Shown piece by piece: positions 36,521-45,523 of a DNA stretch of 64,000 nucleotides. The notes beneath the pieces were generated by a model. The model was not told the origin of the DNA. It was given only the letters and a program-made list of their open reading frames with translations, and ran no database searches. The stretch comes from JAIPDZ01 sp034522175. Lineage in GTDB: Bacteria; Desulfobacterota; DSM-4660; Desulfatiglandales; Desulfatiglandaceae. The position numbers and the translations under genes are program-made. Within the stretch, counting starts at the first letter, position 1. Every line of letters begins with the position of its first letter. The stretch covers positions 744,001-808,000 of the forward strand of contig JAXHLQ010000001.1 in assembly GCA_034522175.1 (NCBI GenBank). The letters run 5' to 3'.

Positions 36521-36618
36521 CGCGGATTTTTGAGATCATACGACGAATCAGTCCAGACATGCGGCCGCGTCGGCCAGTACTCCGACGGGAATTTCAAAGG
36601 AGCACAGGGAGTTGTTTG

Positions 36619-38403
36619 TCAGAGATCCCGGGTGATGGGCAGATGGATGGTGAAGGTACTGCCCTTTCCCAAGGTGCTTTTCACGGACACCCGGCCGCCA
36701 TGGGCCTCGGCAATATGCTTGACAATGGCAAGTCCCAATCCGGTACCCCCCAACTGCCGACTCCTCGCCTTGTCGACCCGGTAAAACCGCTCAAAGACCC
36801 GCGGCAGATGCTTTTTCTCAATCCCGCATCCCTGATCATGAACGGCGATCCGGACCTCGTTCTCCTCCTCGGTGACCTCAATTCGAATTCGGCTCCCTTC
36901 CGGGGAATATTTGACGGCATTGTCCAACAGGTTGACGACGGCCTGTTCAAGAAGCGGGGGATTAACCTCAACACGAATTGATTCCGGGCATGCCACATCC
37001 ATTCGGATGTCTTTCGCCTCGGCCCGTTCCCTGCAGATCTGTATGGCGGTGGCAAGAATATCTTCAATGGCCCCTTTGACCTGCTCGATGCTCCCTTCTT
37101 CCGCGCCCTGTTCAACTCTGGAGAGATTCAGGAGGTCCTCCACAATGGCCTCCAGTCGGTTGACGTGGCTGTCGATGATTTTCAAGAACCGTTTTGCATC
37201 TTCTGGATGCTCCAGGGCACCGTCCCTGAGGGTCTCCACAAATCCTTTGATGGCCGTGATCGGGGTCTTGATTTCATGGGAGACATTGGCGACGAATTCC
37301 CGGCGGACGTTTTCGAGCCTTCTGAGACGGGTGACATCATTCATCATGACAATCACCCCGATCTGCCGTTCTTCGGAGTCCCGTAGGAAACTCCCGTGAC
37401 AATTGATGACCATCCCCTCCTCCGGGGATAAAAGGATATCCTTTTCAATGGGGTGCGGGCTGGACAGTGTCTCCTCGACGAACCGGTGGAGCTCCGAGTT
37501 ACGTTCTACCTCCTCAATGCTTCGGCCCTGGGCCGCTTCAAAGCGGCATGAGAGCATGGTTTCGGCTGCACGGTTCATGCTGATGATGTGCCCGTCCATA
37601 TCCAGCGCAAAGACCCCCTCCGCCATGCTCGAGAACATAGCCTGAATCTCGTTGCGCTGCCGGACCACCATATCGAGCTGCTCACGCAATTTCCTGGCCA
37701 TATTGGCCAGGGACTCGGAAAGGGCCTCGATTTCCTCAGGGGCCCTGACCTCGGGCCTCCGCTTGAAGTCACCGTTGGCAATGCCGGTCGACCATTTCCG
37801 TATCTTTTCGATGGGGTGGGTAATCCGGCGGGAGACATACAGGCTGACGAGGATGGCAAAAAGAGCGATAATCGCTCCCGAGAGCACGATCTTTCTTTGT
37901 ATGCGCCCGATGGCCCTGTCAAAGGCACTCAGTGGGATGGCCGTTCTCACCACGCCGATGGCGCGACCATCTTCTTTGACGGCGGACGCCACATACATCA
38001 GGTTTTGCTGCACGGTTCGGCTGAATCGAACGGACCGGCCCATCCCATCGTGGATCGCCTCACGGATTTCAGATCGATCCGCGTGATTGTCCATGCTCGA
38101 AGGATTTTCATGAGAATCGCCCACCACCGCTCCGGACGGGAGGAGGACCGTGATGCGCGTATCGGCATATCTCCCCATCTTTTTGGCCAACCGGTCCACA
38201 AGCGACGCGTCTAAAGGATCAAGATGGGGCGCGACCTCGCTCTCAAAGAGGTGTGCCCGGGCTGCAAGGTCGGCCGCTGTCTGCTCCATGAAGAAATGCC
38301 GGGTGGCACTGGACGCATACCAGGTGACCGCCACGATGGCAATGAGAACAATCAACAGGTAAGATGGATAAAGCTGCCAGAAAAGCCGGCGTTTGTGTGC
38401 CAT
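36619..38403 (-). CDS. phoR: phosphate-regulon-type sensor histidine kinase PhoR
   Basis: 594 residues. Two membrane segments (about 10-30 and 165-187) flank an extracytoplasmic sensor of ~135 residues, followed by HAMP (about 190-240), PAS (about 250-350), HisKA with 'VSHEIKTPITAIKGFVETL', and HATPase with 'NLLDNAVKYS', 'DQGCGIEKKHLPRVFERFYRVD' and 'GGTGLGLAIVKH'. The large periplasmic domain distinguishes it from E. coli PhoR but is usual for PhoR/ResE/WalK-type kinases outside the enterics. It lies 3 bp downstream of phoB, so the pair is one operon. Assignment to phosphate control rests on the pair's similarity to PhoBR and on the pst genes in this window. Confidence 0.85.
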   Translation of the reverse strand: MAHKRRLFWQLYPSYLLIVLIAIVAVTWYASSATRHFFMEQTAADLAARAHLFESEVAPHLDPLDASLVDRLAKKMGRYADTRITVLLPSGAVVGDSHENPSSMDNHADRSEIREAIHDGMGRSVRFSRTVQQNLMYVASAVKEDGRAIGVVRTAIPLSAFDRAIGRIQRKIVLSGAIIALFAILVSLYVSRRITHPIEKIRKWSTGIANGDFKRRPEVRAPEEIEALSESLANMARKLREQLDMVVRQRNEIQAMFSSMAEGVFALDMDGHIISMNRAAETMLSCRFEAAQGRSIEEVERNSELHRFVEETLSSPHPIEKDILLSPEEGMVINCHGSFLRDSEERQIGVIVMMNDVTRLRRLENVRREFVANVSHEIKTPITAIKGFVETLRDGALEHPEDAKRFLKIIDSHVNRLEAIVEDLLNLSRVEQGAEEGSIEQVKGAIEDILATAIQICRERAEAKDIRMDVACPESIRVEVNPPLLEQAVVNLLDNAVKYSPEGSRIRIEVTEEENEVRIAVHDQGCGIEKKHLPRVFERFYRVDKARSRQLGGTGLGLAIVKHIAEAHGGRVSVKSTLGKGSTFTIHLPITRDL

Positions 38404-38406
38404 GAC

Positions 38407-39093
38407 CTACTCCTTGAACCGATAGCCGACCCCTCTAACGGTCTCGATATATTTTCCGGCAGAACCCAGCTTGCGCCGGAGTCCCACCATCTGCACATCT
38501 ACGGTCCGGTCCGTTACAAAATAGTCTCCGCCCTTTACCGCATCCACAATCTGGTTGCGTGTATAAACCCAGCCCGGTCGATTTACCAGAAAATGGAGCA
38601 CCCCGAATTCCGTATAGGTCAGATCCACCGGTTCTCCGTCAACGAGTACTTCCCGGCGACCGGTATTGATGATCAGGTTGTGGATCTTGATCGTGTCTGA
38701 GGGCGCTTCCGCTTCCTGTTTTCGTCTTCTCAAAACCGCCTTGATTCTGGCGCTCAGGATTTTAGTGCTGAAGGGTTTGGTGACATAATCATCCGCCCCG
38801 AGTTCCAGGCCGATAACCACATCCGATTCCTCCCCCTTCGCGGTCAGCATGACGATGGGAATGTCCCGGGTCTTGGGATCCCCTTTCACGAATTTTGCCA
38901 CCTCGAGACCGTCCAGCCCCGGCAGCATTAAATCGAGGACAATCAAATCCGGACGTTTCTCTATGGCCATCTCGATGGCATCCTCACCCGAGGCACTGGT
39001 GGTGATTCGATACCCCTCTCTCTCCAAGTTAAATTGCACCAGTTCCAGGATGTCTTCTTCATCATCCACTACAAGGATATGTTCTTTTTCCAT
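38407..39093 (-). CDS. phoB: OmpR/PhoB-family response regulator
   Basis: 228 residues. The receiver domain carries the acidic pocket 'VVDDEEDILELV', phospho-acceptor Asp in 'LIVLDLMLPGLDGL', and Lys in 'VTKPFSTK'. The winged-helix DNA-binding domain ends in 'DRTVDVQMVGLRRKLG' and 'IETVRGVGYRFKE'. It is the likely binder of the TCTAACA-type direct repeats at 11437 and 16109. No such repeat was found upstream of this gene. Only a single TTCTAAC is seen near 39142. Confidence 0.9.
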   Translation of the reverse strand: MEKEHILVVDDEEDILELVQFNLEREGYRITTSASGEDAIEMAIEKRPDLIVLDLMLPGLDGLEVAKFVKGDPKTRDIPIVMLTAKGEESDVVIGLELGADDYVTKPFSTKILSARIKAVLRRRKQEAEAPSDTIKIHNLIINTGRREVLVDGEPVDLTYTEFGVLHFLVNRPGWVYTRNQIVDAVKGGDYFVTDRTVDVQMVGLRRKLGSAGKYIETVRGVGYRFKE

Positions 39094-39275
39094 GACGTAA
39101 GATCCCTATGATTCCATTTGTTGTCGCCAAGCCTGATGGTTCATTCTAACGAAGGCCCGGGGAGGTGTAAAGGATTGAATGGCCGGTTAACACCGCCGAA
39201 GTTCACATCTAAGGCAGGCGTTGCGGCAGTGGTGGACGGTATGGGGGTAAGCACAGATTTCATTCGGGAAGTTAC

Positions 39276-39316
39276 GGCACCCTTCCCCCTCGGGTGAGGG
39301 GGCGAACAAGGGTGCC
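39276..39316. terminator. nested hairpin downstream of the porin gene
   Basis: Outer stem GGCACCCTT / AAGGGTGCC and inner stem CCCCCTC / GAGGGGG. It sits just after the porin stop (minus strand), with no T run. Terminator or REP-like repeat. Confidence 0.5.
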
Positions 39317-39326
39317 GGATGGGTGT

Positions 39327-40638
39327 TTAGAATTTGAATTTCACATCAAACTGAAAAACGTTCTCGGGTTCGTCTCCGCCCGATCCCTCGTACTTGATCT
39401 TGCTGCTGCGATAGTAGTCCATGGCCAGTGACACATGCTTGGCCAGCCCGAACTTGAACTCAACCTCGTGACCCTCCGCATTGGTGTCGCCGCCGTAAAA
39501 ATCGCTGTCCGGCAGGAAGTCGAGCCACGCATCCTTTTCCAGTTTCCTATAGTTGTACTTGAACTCCCAGTCCCCGAACTTCTTTATGCTGCGCCCGAAC
39601 TTGAACCCCGCCAGCCAGCCGGTGGAATCATCGTCCGCATCGGATTTCACAAACTGACCGAAAGCGGCGATTTTCTGGATGTACCCTTTCAACTTGACCC
39701 CGACTTCCGCGTCAAAAGCGATAGAGGAGTAATTGTAGAGCAAATCGCCGTTGGCATCCGTGGAGTTGGTGCCGGAACTGTACTTAAAGCTGTTCCCCTT
39801 TACATCATGGTTGGAATACCAGGTCCCGGCGAAATTGATATAGCTCCCGCCGCCCGGTTTGACCTTGATCCCCGGCTGAAGGGCGAACATCCAGGCGGTT
39901 TCTTCTTTGGACTTGAACTCCTGGAGCACAAAGAGGGCCGGTGTGATAAAAAAGTGAACCGGTCGTTCGCCTTGATGTTGATGGGCACGGCCACGCCCTG
40001 GGGCCGGACATCCGAATCCCACATGAGGTCCTTGGTCTTATAGAGCGGATTCTTGAACTGCCCGCCTATGGCTTTGAGCTGTTTGATCGGCTGCCACTGG
40101 GCATAGGCATAGTCGATCCTCGCATCCGGTGTTTCAAAATCGTTGGTAAAGGTCTGGTTGGTGGACCGGGGTCACCGCTGCCCGATGCCAGACCGAAGCC
40201 CACCTGCCACTTTTTGTCCTCGGTCACATCCGCCACCGCACCGAAGCGCCATCTGAACCGGCCCCGGTTCCGGTTGGTTTTCTCGCCACCGGCCTTCGTC
40301 TTGTCCTCGTACTGATACCGGAGCCGAAAATCCCCCTTGAATTTGATTCGATCCACCCACTTGGGCACCTTGGCCCAGTTCTTGGCCTCAGCCTTTACGG
40401 TCTTCTTGGCGGCCTCCTGGGCGGCTTCCGTGGCCACATCCTTCACCGCCTGTTCCTGTCGGGCGCCTTCATCCTGCATTTCATCCAGGAGCTGCCGAGC
40501 GTCAGCCGGGGAGAGAACCCCTTTTTCGACCAGTTTATTAATAAGCACATCCACTTCGGCAGTAAGCCCCGGCGTGGGACCGCCCAGGATCATCAACACC
40601 GCCGCAAATACACAAATGAACACCATTTTTTTCATCAT
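39327..40638 (-). CDS. putative outer-membrane porin; two apparent frameshifts
   Basis: About 437 residues from ATG 40638 (SD aaaggag) in three frames that join into one protein. The breaks are in G4 at 40168-40171 and A6 at 39948-39953, each repaired by one base. The signal peptide is 'MVFICVFAAVLMILGG...LTA'. A short helical, coiled-coil segment follows (about 25-85, 'LINKLVEKGVLSPADARQLLDEM'), then a beta-barrel with alternating aromatic strands ('IKFKGDFRLRYQYED', 'WEFKYNYRKLEKDAWLDFLPDS', 'HVSLAMDYYRSSKIKYEG') and a C-terminal Phe ('FDVKFKF'). This is the 'putative porin' layout. Its place next to phoBR hints at phosphate or phosphonate passage, which is inference only. Confidence 0.82.
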
Positions 40639-40752
40639 CGGTTTCTGACACTCCTTTCGTAAAATTTTTTTTACCATATCAATACATTACATTTGCTCTT
40701 TCCTTCCTAAGCTGCTTCTGAGTCACCTCCCCTCCGAAAGATTTATGGGCAT

Positions 40753-41000
40753 TTGGATGAGCAGAATACTCTGCTCAAATCATTAGATGGCTATGAGAGA
40801 AAAATTAAATCCGTGTTAGAATCGTTGAAGGACGTCGGAGGTGGAGTTTCAGGATCTGTTTCGATACATCGGGACCGGGCACGGGTCCCCTGTAAGGATA
40901 GCGCATGCCAACGTCGGGCGAGGTATAATCGTGTTGGCCGAGGAAGGTGAAAACCTGTTTACCGTGGTCCCTGAAGATAGAATTACCCTTACCGAATATG
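40753..41000 (+). pseudogene. possible degraded short ORF upstream of dtd
   Basis: The 369-bp gap between the porin start and the dtd stop holds a frame beginning 'MDEQNTLLKSLDGYERKIKS' (40753). It turns Arg-rich after ~35 codons, where another frame from about 40841 looks more protein-like ('GSPVRIAHANVGRGIIVLAE'). The two might be one frameshifted or decayed gene. No family was recognised and the call is weak. Confidence 0.2.
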
Positions 41001-41007
41001 CATCCGG

Positions 41008-41457
41008 TCAGAAGGCCTTGGCGCTGTCGAGAAGGAGGGTGACAGGTCCGTCATTCACGAGGGTCACATCCATCATTTCCTGGAATCGGCCGGTGGCCAC
41101 GCCGATGCCTTTTTGTTTCATCAGGTTAATGAAATGGTCATACAACGTCTTTGCACGGTCAGGCTTTGCGGCCCGGGCAAAGGAAGGTCGCCGCCCTTTG
41201 CGGCAGTCTCCCCACAGGGTGAACTGGGACACCACGAGAGCAGCCCCATGGGTGTCCATCAGCGACCGGTTCATCAATCCCTCGCTGTCCGGGAATATCC
41301 TGAGGTTGACGATCTTGTTGACGAGGTATTCGCTTTCCGCTTCCGTGTCCCCCTCCCCCACCCCGAGAAAAACAAGAAGCCCGGGACCGATCTCGCCCAC
41401 AACCCTGCCATTGACTTCCACTCTGGATGCTTTTACCCTTTGCACGACGGCTCTCAT
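41008..41457 (-). CDS. dtd: D-aminoacyl-tRNA deacylase
   Basis: 149 residues from ATG 41457 (SD aaaagga); longer upstream extensions are out-of-family. It hydrolyses D-aminoacyl-tRNAs (and Gly-tRNAAla) to protect translation. Both signature motifs are present: 'VVSQFTLWGDCRKGRRPSF' (SQFTLxxD) and 'VNDGPVTLLLDS' (a variant NxGPVT). The N-terminal 'MRAVVQRVKASRVEVNGRVVGEIG' is diagnostic. Divergent from the radical SAM gene with 63 bp between starts. Confidence 0.95.
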   Translation of the reverse strand: MRAVVQRVKASRVEVNGRVVGEIGPGLLVFLGVGEGDTEAESEYLVNKIVNLRIFPDSEGLMNRSLMDTHGAALVVSQFTLWGDCRKGRRPSFARAAKPDRAKTLYDHFINLMKQKGIGVATGRFQEMMDVTLVNDGPVTLLLDSAKAF

Positions 41458-41520
41458 ATGGGACACTCCTTTTCGACGTATGGAGAAAACAGGCAAATAA
41501 CCATGGTGAAATCTGATTAA

Positions 41521-42882
41521 ATGCCCCCCTCCCTCATTCTCATCAACCCCTGGATCCACGACTTCGCGGCCTACGACCTCTGGTCCAAGCCCCTGGGGCT
41601 CCTTTACCTTGCCAGGCACTTGATGCACCACGGCTTTTCCGTCCAATTCATCGACTGCCTGGATGTCCATCATCCACGGATGAGGCATTCCGGTAAAGCA
41701 CGCCCCAAGCGGCGCGCCTACGGCACCGGGAAATTCTGGCGGACCCTGATTCCCGTCCCCGAAACCCTCCAAGGGACGAATCGCCCCTACAGCCGGTACG
41801 GCATTCCCCTTGAGATCTTCGCTCAAGAACTGACGGCCGCGGGTAAACCCGCCGCCATACTCATGACCTCGCTCATGACCTACTGGTATCCCGGTGTATT
41901 TGAAGCCATCCGGGAAGCCAAAAGGATCTATCCGGACGTCCCGGTCATCCTCGGCGGCATCTATGCCAGACTCTGTGAGGCCCACGCCCGCCGCCATTCC
42001 GGTGCAGACCGTGTCATTGTCACCTCAGGCATGGAATCGCTATTGAACGCCCTTGAAAACCTCGGGATCTCACCGCCCCGCCCTGATCCGCCCCTTAAGG
42101 GTCCTCTGTACCCTGCCTTTGACCTGTTGAATCAAATCGATTACGTGTGCCTCCAGACCGGATCCGGGTGTCCGTACCGGTGCCACTACTGCGCAAGCGG
42201 GTTCCTCAACCCAAGAGCCGACCGGCGCCTCCCCGGCGATGTGGTGGCGGAAATCCGTTACTGGCATGAAGCATTCGGGGTTCGCGATTTTGCCTTTTAT
42301 GACGACGCACTCCTCGTGAATTCCGAAAGCCACGCAACCGTAATCCTTGAAGGTCTCAAAAAGCACGGCCTGCCACTCAGGTTTCACACCCCCAATGCCC
42401 TTCATGTCAGGGAAATCACCCCACCCATCGCGCAGCTCATGGCGGATACCGGGTTCACGACCATTCGCCTCGGATTGGAGACCGCAGACCTCACCCTCCA
42501 TGAGCAACTGGATCGAAAGGTCGGGAGAGGTGATTTTGAAAGGGCCGTCGCCCATCTCTTTGAGGCGGGCTTTACCCCCAGAAATGTGGGTGCCTACATC
42601 CTCATCGGCCTGCCGGATCAATCCATTGACTCCATCCTTCAAACCCTGCACCTCGTGGAAAAAGGCGGCGCCATGCCCTTCCTCGCGGAATATTCGCCCA
42701 TCCCCCACACACCGCTCTGGGATCGGGCCACGGCGGTCTCTCCATACGATATCCGGGCCGAACCCTTATTTCACAACAACACCCTCCTCCCGTGCTGGGA
42801 TGAAGAACAAAAAAAGGCCCTTCCCCGGCTGAAACAGCGGGTCATGGAAATCCGCCGGGCCCATATCAACTTCCACTCATGA
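41521..42882 (+). CDS. B12-binding-domain-like radical SAM protein
   Basis: 453 residues. The N-terminal ~170 residues form a Rossmann-like domain of the B12-binding type ('SLILINPWIHDFAAYDLWSK', 'LGLLYLARHLMHHGF'), with no obvious DxHxxG motif, so cobalamin binding is uncertain. The radical SAM core holds the [4Fe-4S] motif CxxxCxxC in 'GCPYRCHYCASGF' and the downstream 'IRLGLETADLTLHEQLDRK' and 'AYILIGLPDQSIDSILQTL'. These are typical of Elp3/MiaB-like radical SAM proteins. The reaction is unknown. ATG is used although the SD is weak. It overlaps the phospholipase-like gene tail-to-tail by 6 bp. Confidence 0.85.
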   Translation: MPPSLILINPWIHDFAAYDLWSKPLGLLYLARHLMHHGFSVQFIDCLDVHHPRMRHSGKARPKRRAYGTGKFWRTLIPVPETLQGTNRPYSRYGIPLEIFAQELTAAGKPAAILMTSLMTYWYPGVFEAIREAKRIYPDVPVILGGIYARLCEAHARRHSGADRVIVTSGMESLLNALENLGISPPRPDPPLKGPLYPAFDLLNQIDYVCLQTGSGCPYRCHYCASGFLNPRADRRLPGDVVAEIRYWHEAFGVRDFAFYDDALLVNSESHATVILEGLKKHGLPLRFHTPNALHVREITPPIAQLMADTGFTTIRLGLETADLTLHEQLDRKVGRGDFERAVAHLFEAGFTPRNVGAYILIGLPDQSIDSILQTLHLVEKGGAMPFLAEYSPIPHTPLWDRATAVSPYDIRAEPLFHNNTLLPCWDEEQKKALPRLKQRVMEIRRAHINFHS

Positions 42883-43317
42883 ATCGACATGGGACGGCTT
42901 AGGCCGCTTTTTTCGCGCAAATCCCCAGGAAAAGGAAAGGCCGAATGCCTCAGGCCCGCCGACCCTGACGCCGGTTAGGAAGGCGCGGGCCATCCACCTC
43001 TTCATTCCCGCCTTGTTCACAAGGTCGCTGAAGAACCGGGTATCCACCCGCTTCCTCTCGGCATGGTTTCCCGGCTCGCCATAGGCATAGCAGAGATCGT
43101 GGGGCAGACAGCATTTGTACGTAATGTCCCGCCAGTCACAGCCGGTAAAAAGCCCCAGGAATTGATCCGGCAGGCAGGAGCACCCGTCGAATTTCCATGC
43201 TTTGAACTGGTCGGGGTTCGACTCGATGCGGGAGATGAGATAGTCCAGACCGAAATGCCTGCACAGCTCAAGGGCCCGTTCGGTCGTGATGATGTCATTG
43301 ATCTCGGGAAGTTCCAT
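42877..43317 (-). CDS. phospholipase A2-like protein
   Basis: 146 residues. The core 'YKCCLPHDLCYAYGEPGNHA' places Cys69, Cys70, His73, Asp74, Cys76 and Tyr77 in the same pattern as the secreted phospholipase A2 active-site helix (CCxxHDxCY). A later Asp92 in 'RVDTRFFSDL' is at a position that could complete the His-Asp pair. 'FDGCSCLPDQF' upstream adds two cysteines. No signal peptide is visible, so the protein would be cytosolic unless exported another way, which is unusual for this Cys-rich fold. The C-terminus is basic. Function is inferred from the motif only. Confidence 0.6.
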   Translation of the reverse strand: MELPEINDIITTERALELCRHFGLDYLISRIESNPDQFKAWKFDGCSCLPDQFLGLFTGCDWRDITYKCCLPHDLCYAYGEPGNHAERKRVDTRFFSDLVNKAGMKRWMARAFLTGVRVGGPEAFGLSFSWGFARKKRPKPSHVDS

Positions 43318-43436
43318 TTAAGGGCGCCTTTCCCGCCGTTCCGATCCTGACGAACCGGTCAGGCGTTGAACCCCGACTGGGTGAACAGGGGAGAAAACGT
43401 TCTCAGTGCCAGGTCCCGGTGGACCATCATCGTCCC

Positions 43437-44339
43437 CTATCCGCCATGAGCTTCTCTCAGACGGCGTGCCGCATGCTTGATGAGCGGATAGACCATCACC
43501 GTTTTCACGTTCGCCTCCTGACGCTCATGAGCGCGGTCCATGCGCCCCCGGCCGGTCGTTTCTCCCAGAACAATAAAATTGGCCGCCCGGTAACACCCTC
43601 CATAAAACCGTGCCCGGTCCACCAGCGTCTCCACCAGCCAGGGGTCCACTTTATAATGGTCCTGCCAGTCCTTTCGCAGACGCTTCAACACACTGGAAAG
43701 CACTGTACTGGCCAGATTGCGTATCTTCGGAAGGATCAACAGCCGGCTGTTATTCACGATCTGCTGAAGACCTCGCCCACGGGCCATATCGTCCCAGCCG
43801 ATCCATTGATCCCTGGCCTTCATCCGCCAGGCCGGGCTGGAAAACTGCACACATGCCACCACCTGCCGTCGAGGCCGGGTCACATAGATTAGATACTGAA
43901 GCCTCGCGCCAAAGGGCATGGCATATCCCAGGTAGTGGTACCGGCCTATAAGATCCTTGAAAATCCCGCGCTGTTTTACAGTCTTTATCAACTCCACATC
44001 CAAAGGCAGAAATGCCCCCACACTGCCTGTCAGTCCACTCCAGGATGGCGTGTCTTCTGCCGGCGCACTGTGGCGTCTCGTGCCTTTCTTCGGTCCGGTC
44101 TCTTGACTCTTGGGAAGCTTCAAAACCCCTTGACCTTCCAGCCGTTCCAAAAAACCCAGACACTCGATACCCTTCAGCTTGCCATTGGCTCGCCGCCAGT
44201 TCAGAAGTTCGCATACCGTGTAGGACAGCTCCGTTCGGCTGATCCCTCCACACGTCTCCACCACTTCCTGGATCAGGGAAACCTCTTCGGGAGTAAAATC
44301 CCGTCCACAAAATCTCTGTTTGTTCTTTACGGTGGTCAT
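43437..44339 (-). CDS. DUF4338 (DruA-like) protein, orphan
   Basis: 300 residues from the Met at 44339 ('MTTVKNKQRFCGRDFTPEEV'); longer starts upstream are possible. The region 'DLIGRYHYLGYAMPFGARLQYLIY' to 'FIVLGETTGRGRMDRA' is the DUF4338 core found in DruA of the Druantia anti-phage system. The N-terminal part looks like a helix-turn-helix ('ISRTELSYTVCELLNWRRANG'). No DruE helicase or other Druantia gene is nearby. Standalone DUF4338 genes are common in Desulfobacterota and may be transposase-like. No terminal repeats were recognised around it. Confidence 0.75.
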   Translation of the reverse strand: MTTVKNKQRFCGRDFTPEEVSLIQEVVETCGGISRTELSYTVCELLNWRRANGKLKGIECLGFLERLEGQGVLKLPKSQETGPKKGTRRHSAPAEDTPSWSGLTGSVGAFLPLDVELIKTVKQRGIFKDLIGRYHYLGYAMPFGARLQYLIYVTRPRRQVVACVQFSSPAWRMKARDQWIGWDDMARGRGLQQIVNNSRLLILPKIRNLASTVLSSVLKRLRKDWQDHYKVDPWLVETLVDRARFYGGCYRAANFIVLGETTGRGRMDRAHERQEANVKTVMVYPLIKHAARRLREAHGG

Positions 44340-44573
44340 GCCTCTACGCCTTTGCCATTCTCCCATAGCAAAGAAATGCACATATCCTTTTCCCGAGATG
44401 TTATTGCCGCCCAAAACATTCCTTAAAATCCCATTCGTTCTTCATAATATCAGACCTTTCCAGGTCAGTGTGAGAGCCACAAGAGGGTGTTTCAGCATTG
44501 CCAAAATGCCCGAACAGAATCGATGTTCAAGTCCGCGAGATGTAGGGCATCATATCAAATGACTTGTCCTGCC

Positions 44574-44894
44574 TTAGAGTCCGAGCTGCGTGGTGACGGC
44601 TTTGCCGATCCCTTCCATCTCGGTGGAAGATATCGACCCTGCCGAATTGATTAGCCGTTTTTTGCTTACCGTAGTGAGCTGATCTGCCATCGCCTTGGCC
44701 TTTTTGCCACGAAACGTCACATACGCTTCACTTGGATAAAGTTTATCAACATTACTCGTTATGGGCACGACCTGGACTCTGTTCAGATAATGATTGGCCG
44801 CATCATTACTTACGATGACGGCGGGTCTTTGTTTCCGGATTTCACCTCCGATAGAAAGATCGAAGTTGATCCACCACACATTACTTCTCCTCAT
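44574..44894 (-). CDS. mazF: MazF/PemK-family endoribonuclease toxin
   Basis: 106 residues. mRNA-cleaving toxin of a type II toxin-antitoxin pair. Family features: 'VWWINFDLSIGGEIRKQRPAVIVSND' (the catalytic Arg lies in the KxRPAVI segment), 'VQVVPITSNVDKLYPSEAYV' and 'KAKAMADQLTTVSKKRL' (with the conserved Asp-Gln). The start overlaps the antitoxin stop by 14 bp, so the two are translationally coupled. Confidence 0.92.
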   Translation of the reverse strand: MRRSNVWWINFDLSIGGEIRKQRPAVIVSNDAANHYLNRVQVVPITSNVDKLYPSEAYVTFRGKKAKAMADQLTTVSKKRLINSAGSISSTEMEGIGKAVTTQLGL

Positions 44895-45111
44895 CGTTCA
44901 AGTCTCCAATCGTGCCTTCGGCCCATTCAAGGGCCTCAGATTCCCTGATTTGATCAGCGGCCATCTCTTTATATGCGGCATACATATCCTTTTTGACAAC
45001 ATGCGGGCGAACTAAATCTTCAATAAAACGACTGATTTTTCGGGGACCAATGACCGTTCGCAAACCTTCATAAACCTCTTCGTCTATGGTCACTGTGAGT
45101 TTCTTTTGCAT
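44881..45111 (-). CDS. ribbon-helix-helix antitoxin
   Basis: 76 residues from ATG 45111 (SD gagaggtg); a longer frame upstream crosses the promoter and is rejected. N-terminal 'KKLTVTIDEEVYEGLRTVIG' is a ribbon-helix-helix DNA-binding domain. The acidic C-terminus ('ESEALEWAEGTIGDLNDEEK') is the likely toxin-neutralising tail. It is first in the operon and probably represses it through the palindrome just upstream. Confidence 0.88.
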   Translation of the reverse strand: MQKKLTVTIDEEVYEGLRTVIGPRKISRFIEDLVRPHVVKKDMYAAYKEMAADQIRESEALEWAEGTIGDLNDEEK

Positions 45112-45132
45112 TACACACCTCTCAAAAATAGT

Positions 45133-45168
45133 TACACGTATAATATCACGTGTAGCCTTTACCGTCAA
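45133..45168 (-). promoter_or_regulatory. promoter and operator of the toxin-antitoxin operon
   Basis: On the minus strand, -35 TTGACG (45163-45168) and -10 TATTAT (45140-45145) are separated by exactly 17 bp. An inverted repeat with arms TACACGT and ACGTGTA (45133-45154) covers the -10. This is the expected layout for autorepression by the antitoxin. Confidence 0.8.
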
Positions 45169-45208
45169 GAGACCTGACAGTCTTCTTATTGAAACAAGGG
45201 ATCGTCCA

Positions 45209-45307
45209 TTAAAGGGCAAAACGCTCTTTGTCCGTAGCAGAGTTTCCCAAAAGACGCTTCAATAGATTGACACGATCTTTGTTGTCTTCAAAATAACTCG
45301 GATCGGG
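45209..45307 (-). pseudogene. short C-terminal gene fragment
   Basis: A 32-codon open stretch between two stops encodes 'PDPSYFEDNKDRVNLLKRLL' and ends 'KERFAL'. It reads like a real protein tail rather than random sequence, but I do not recognise it. Confidence 0.25.
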
Positions 45308-45379
45308 CTAATCCGTGGGCTTTAGGGACGTCCATAACTAAGTAATTAACTTGACAACTGCCGGCCTTAAGGGGAGTAG

Positions 45380-45502
45380 GGGACGTTCGTCAGATTATAG
45401 GTTTGTATGCTACGCAAAACTCGTATAGAATAGAATCGAAGAGTGCTCAATTAGAGGAAGAACCGAAAGCCTTTCGGCAACTTATAATCTAACGAACGTC
45501 CC
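45380..45502. mobile_element. MITE C, 123 bp with ~20-bp terminal inverted repeats
   Basis: The ends are GGGACGTTCGTCAGATTATA (45380-45399) and TATAATCTAACGAACGTCCC (45483-45502), with one mismatch in 20. The interior is non-coding. The outer nine bases GGGACGTTC are shared with the REP-transposase element at 49951-50433, suggesting that the same machinery recognises both. Confidence 0.8.
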
Positions 45503-45523
45503 GCAATACGCCCAGACCGGGGT

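Noticed and set aside
36442..36981. 179-codon plus-strand frame near phoR
   Set aside because: It starts inside the REP-like hairpins and runs antisense to the HATPase domain of phoR.
39435..40043. 202-codon plus-strand frame opposite the porin
   Set aside because: It mirrors the porin coding strand, has no SD and no recognisable domain.
43437..45111. A Druantia defence island
   Set aside because: Only a DruA-like gene is present. No DruE helicase or other Druantia gene lies within the window.
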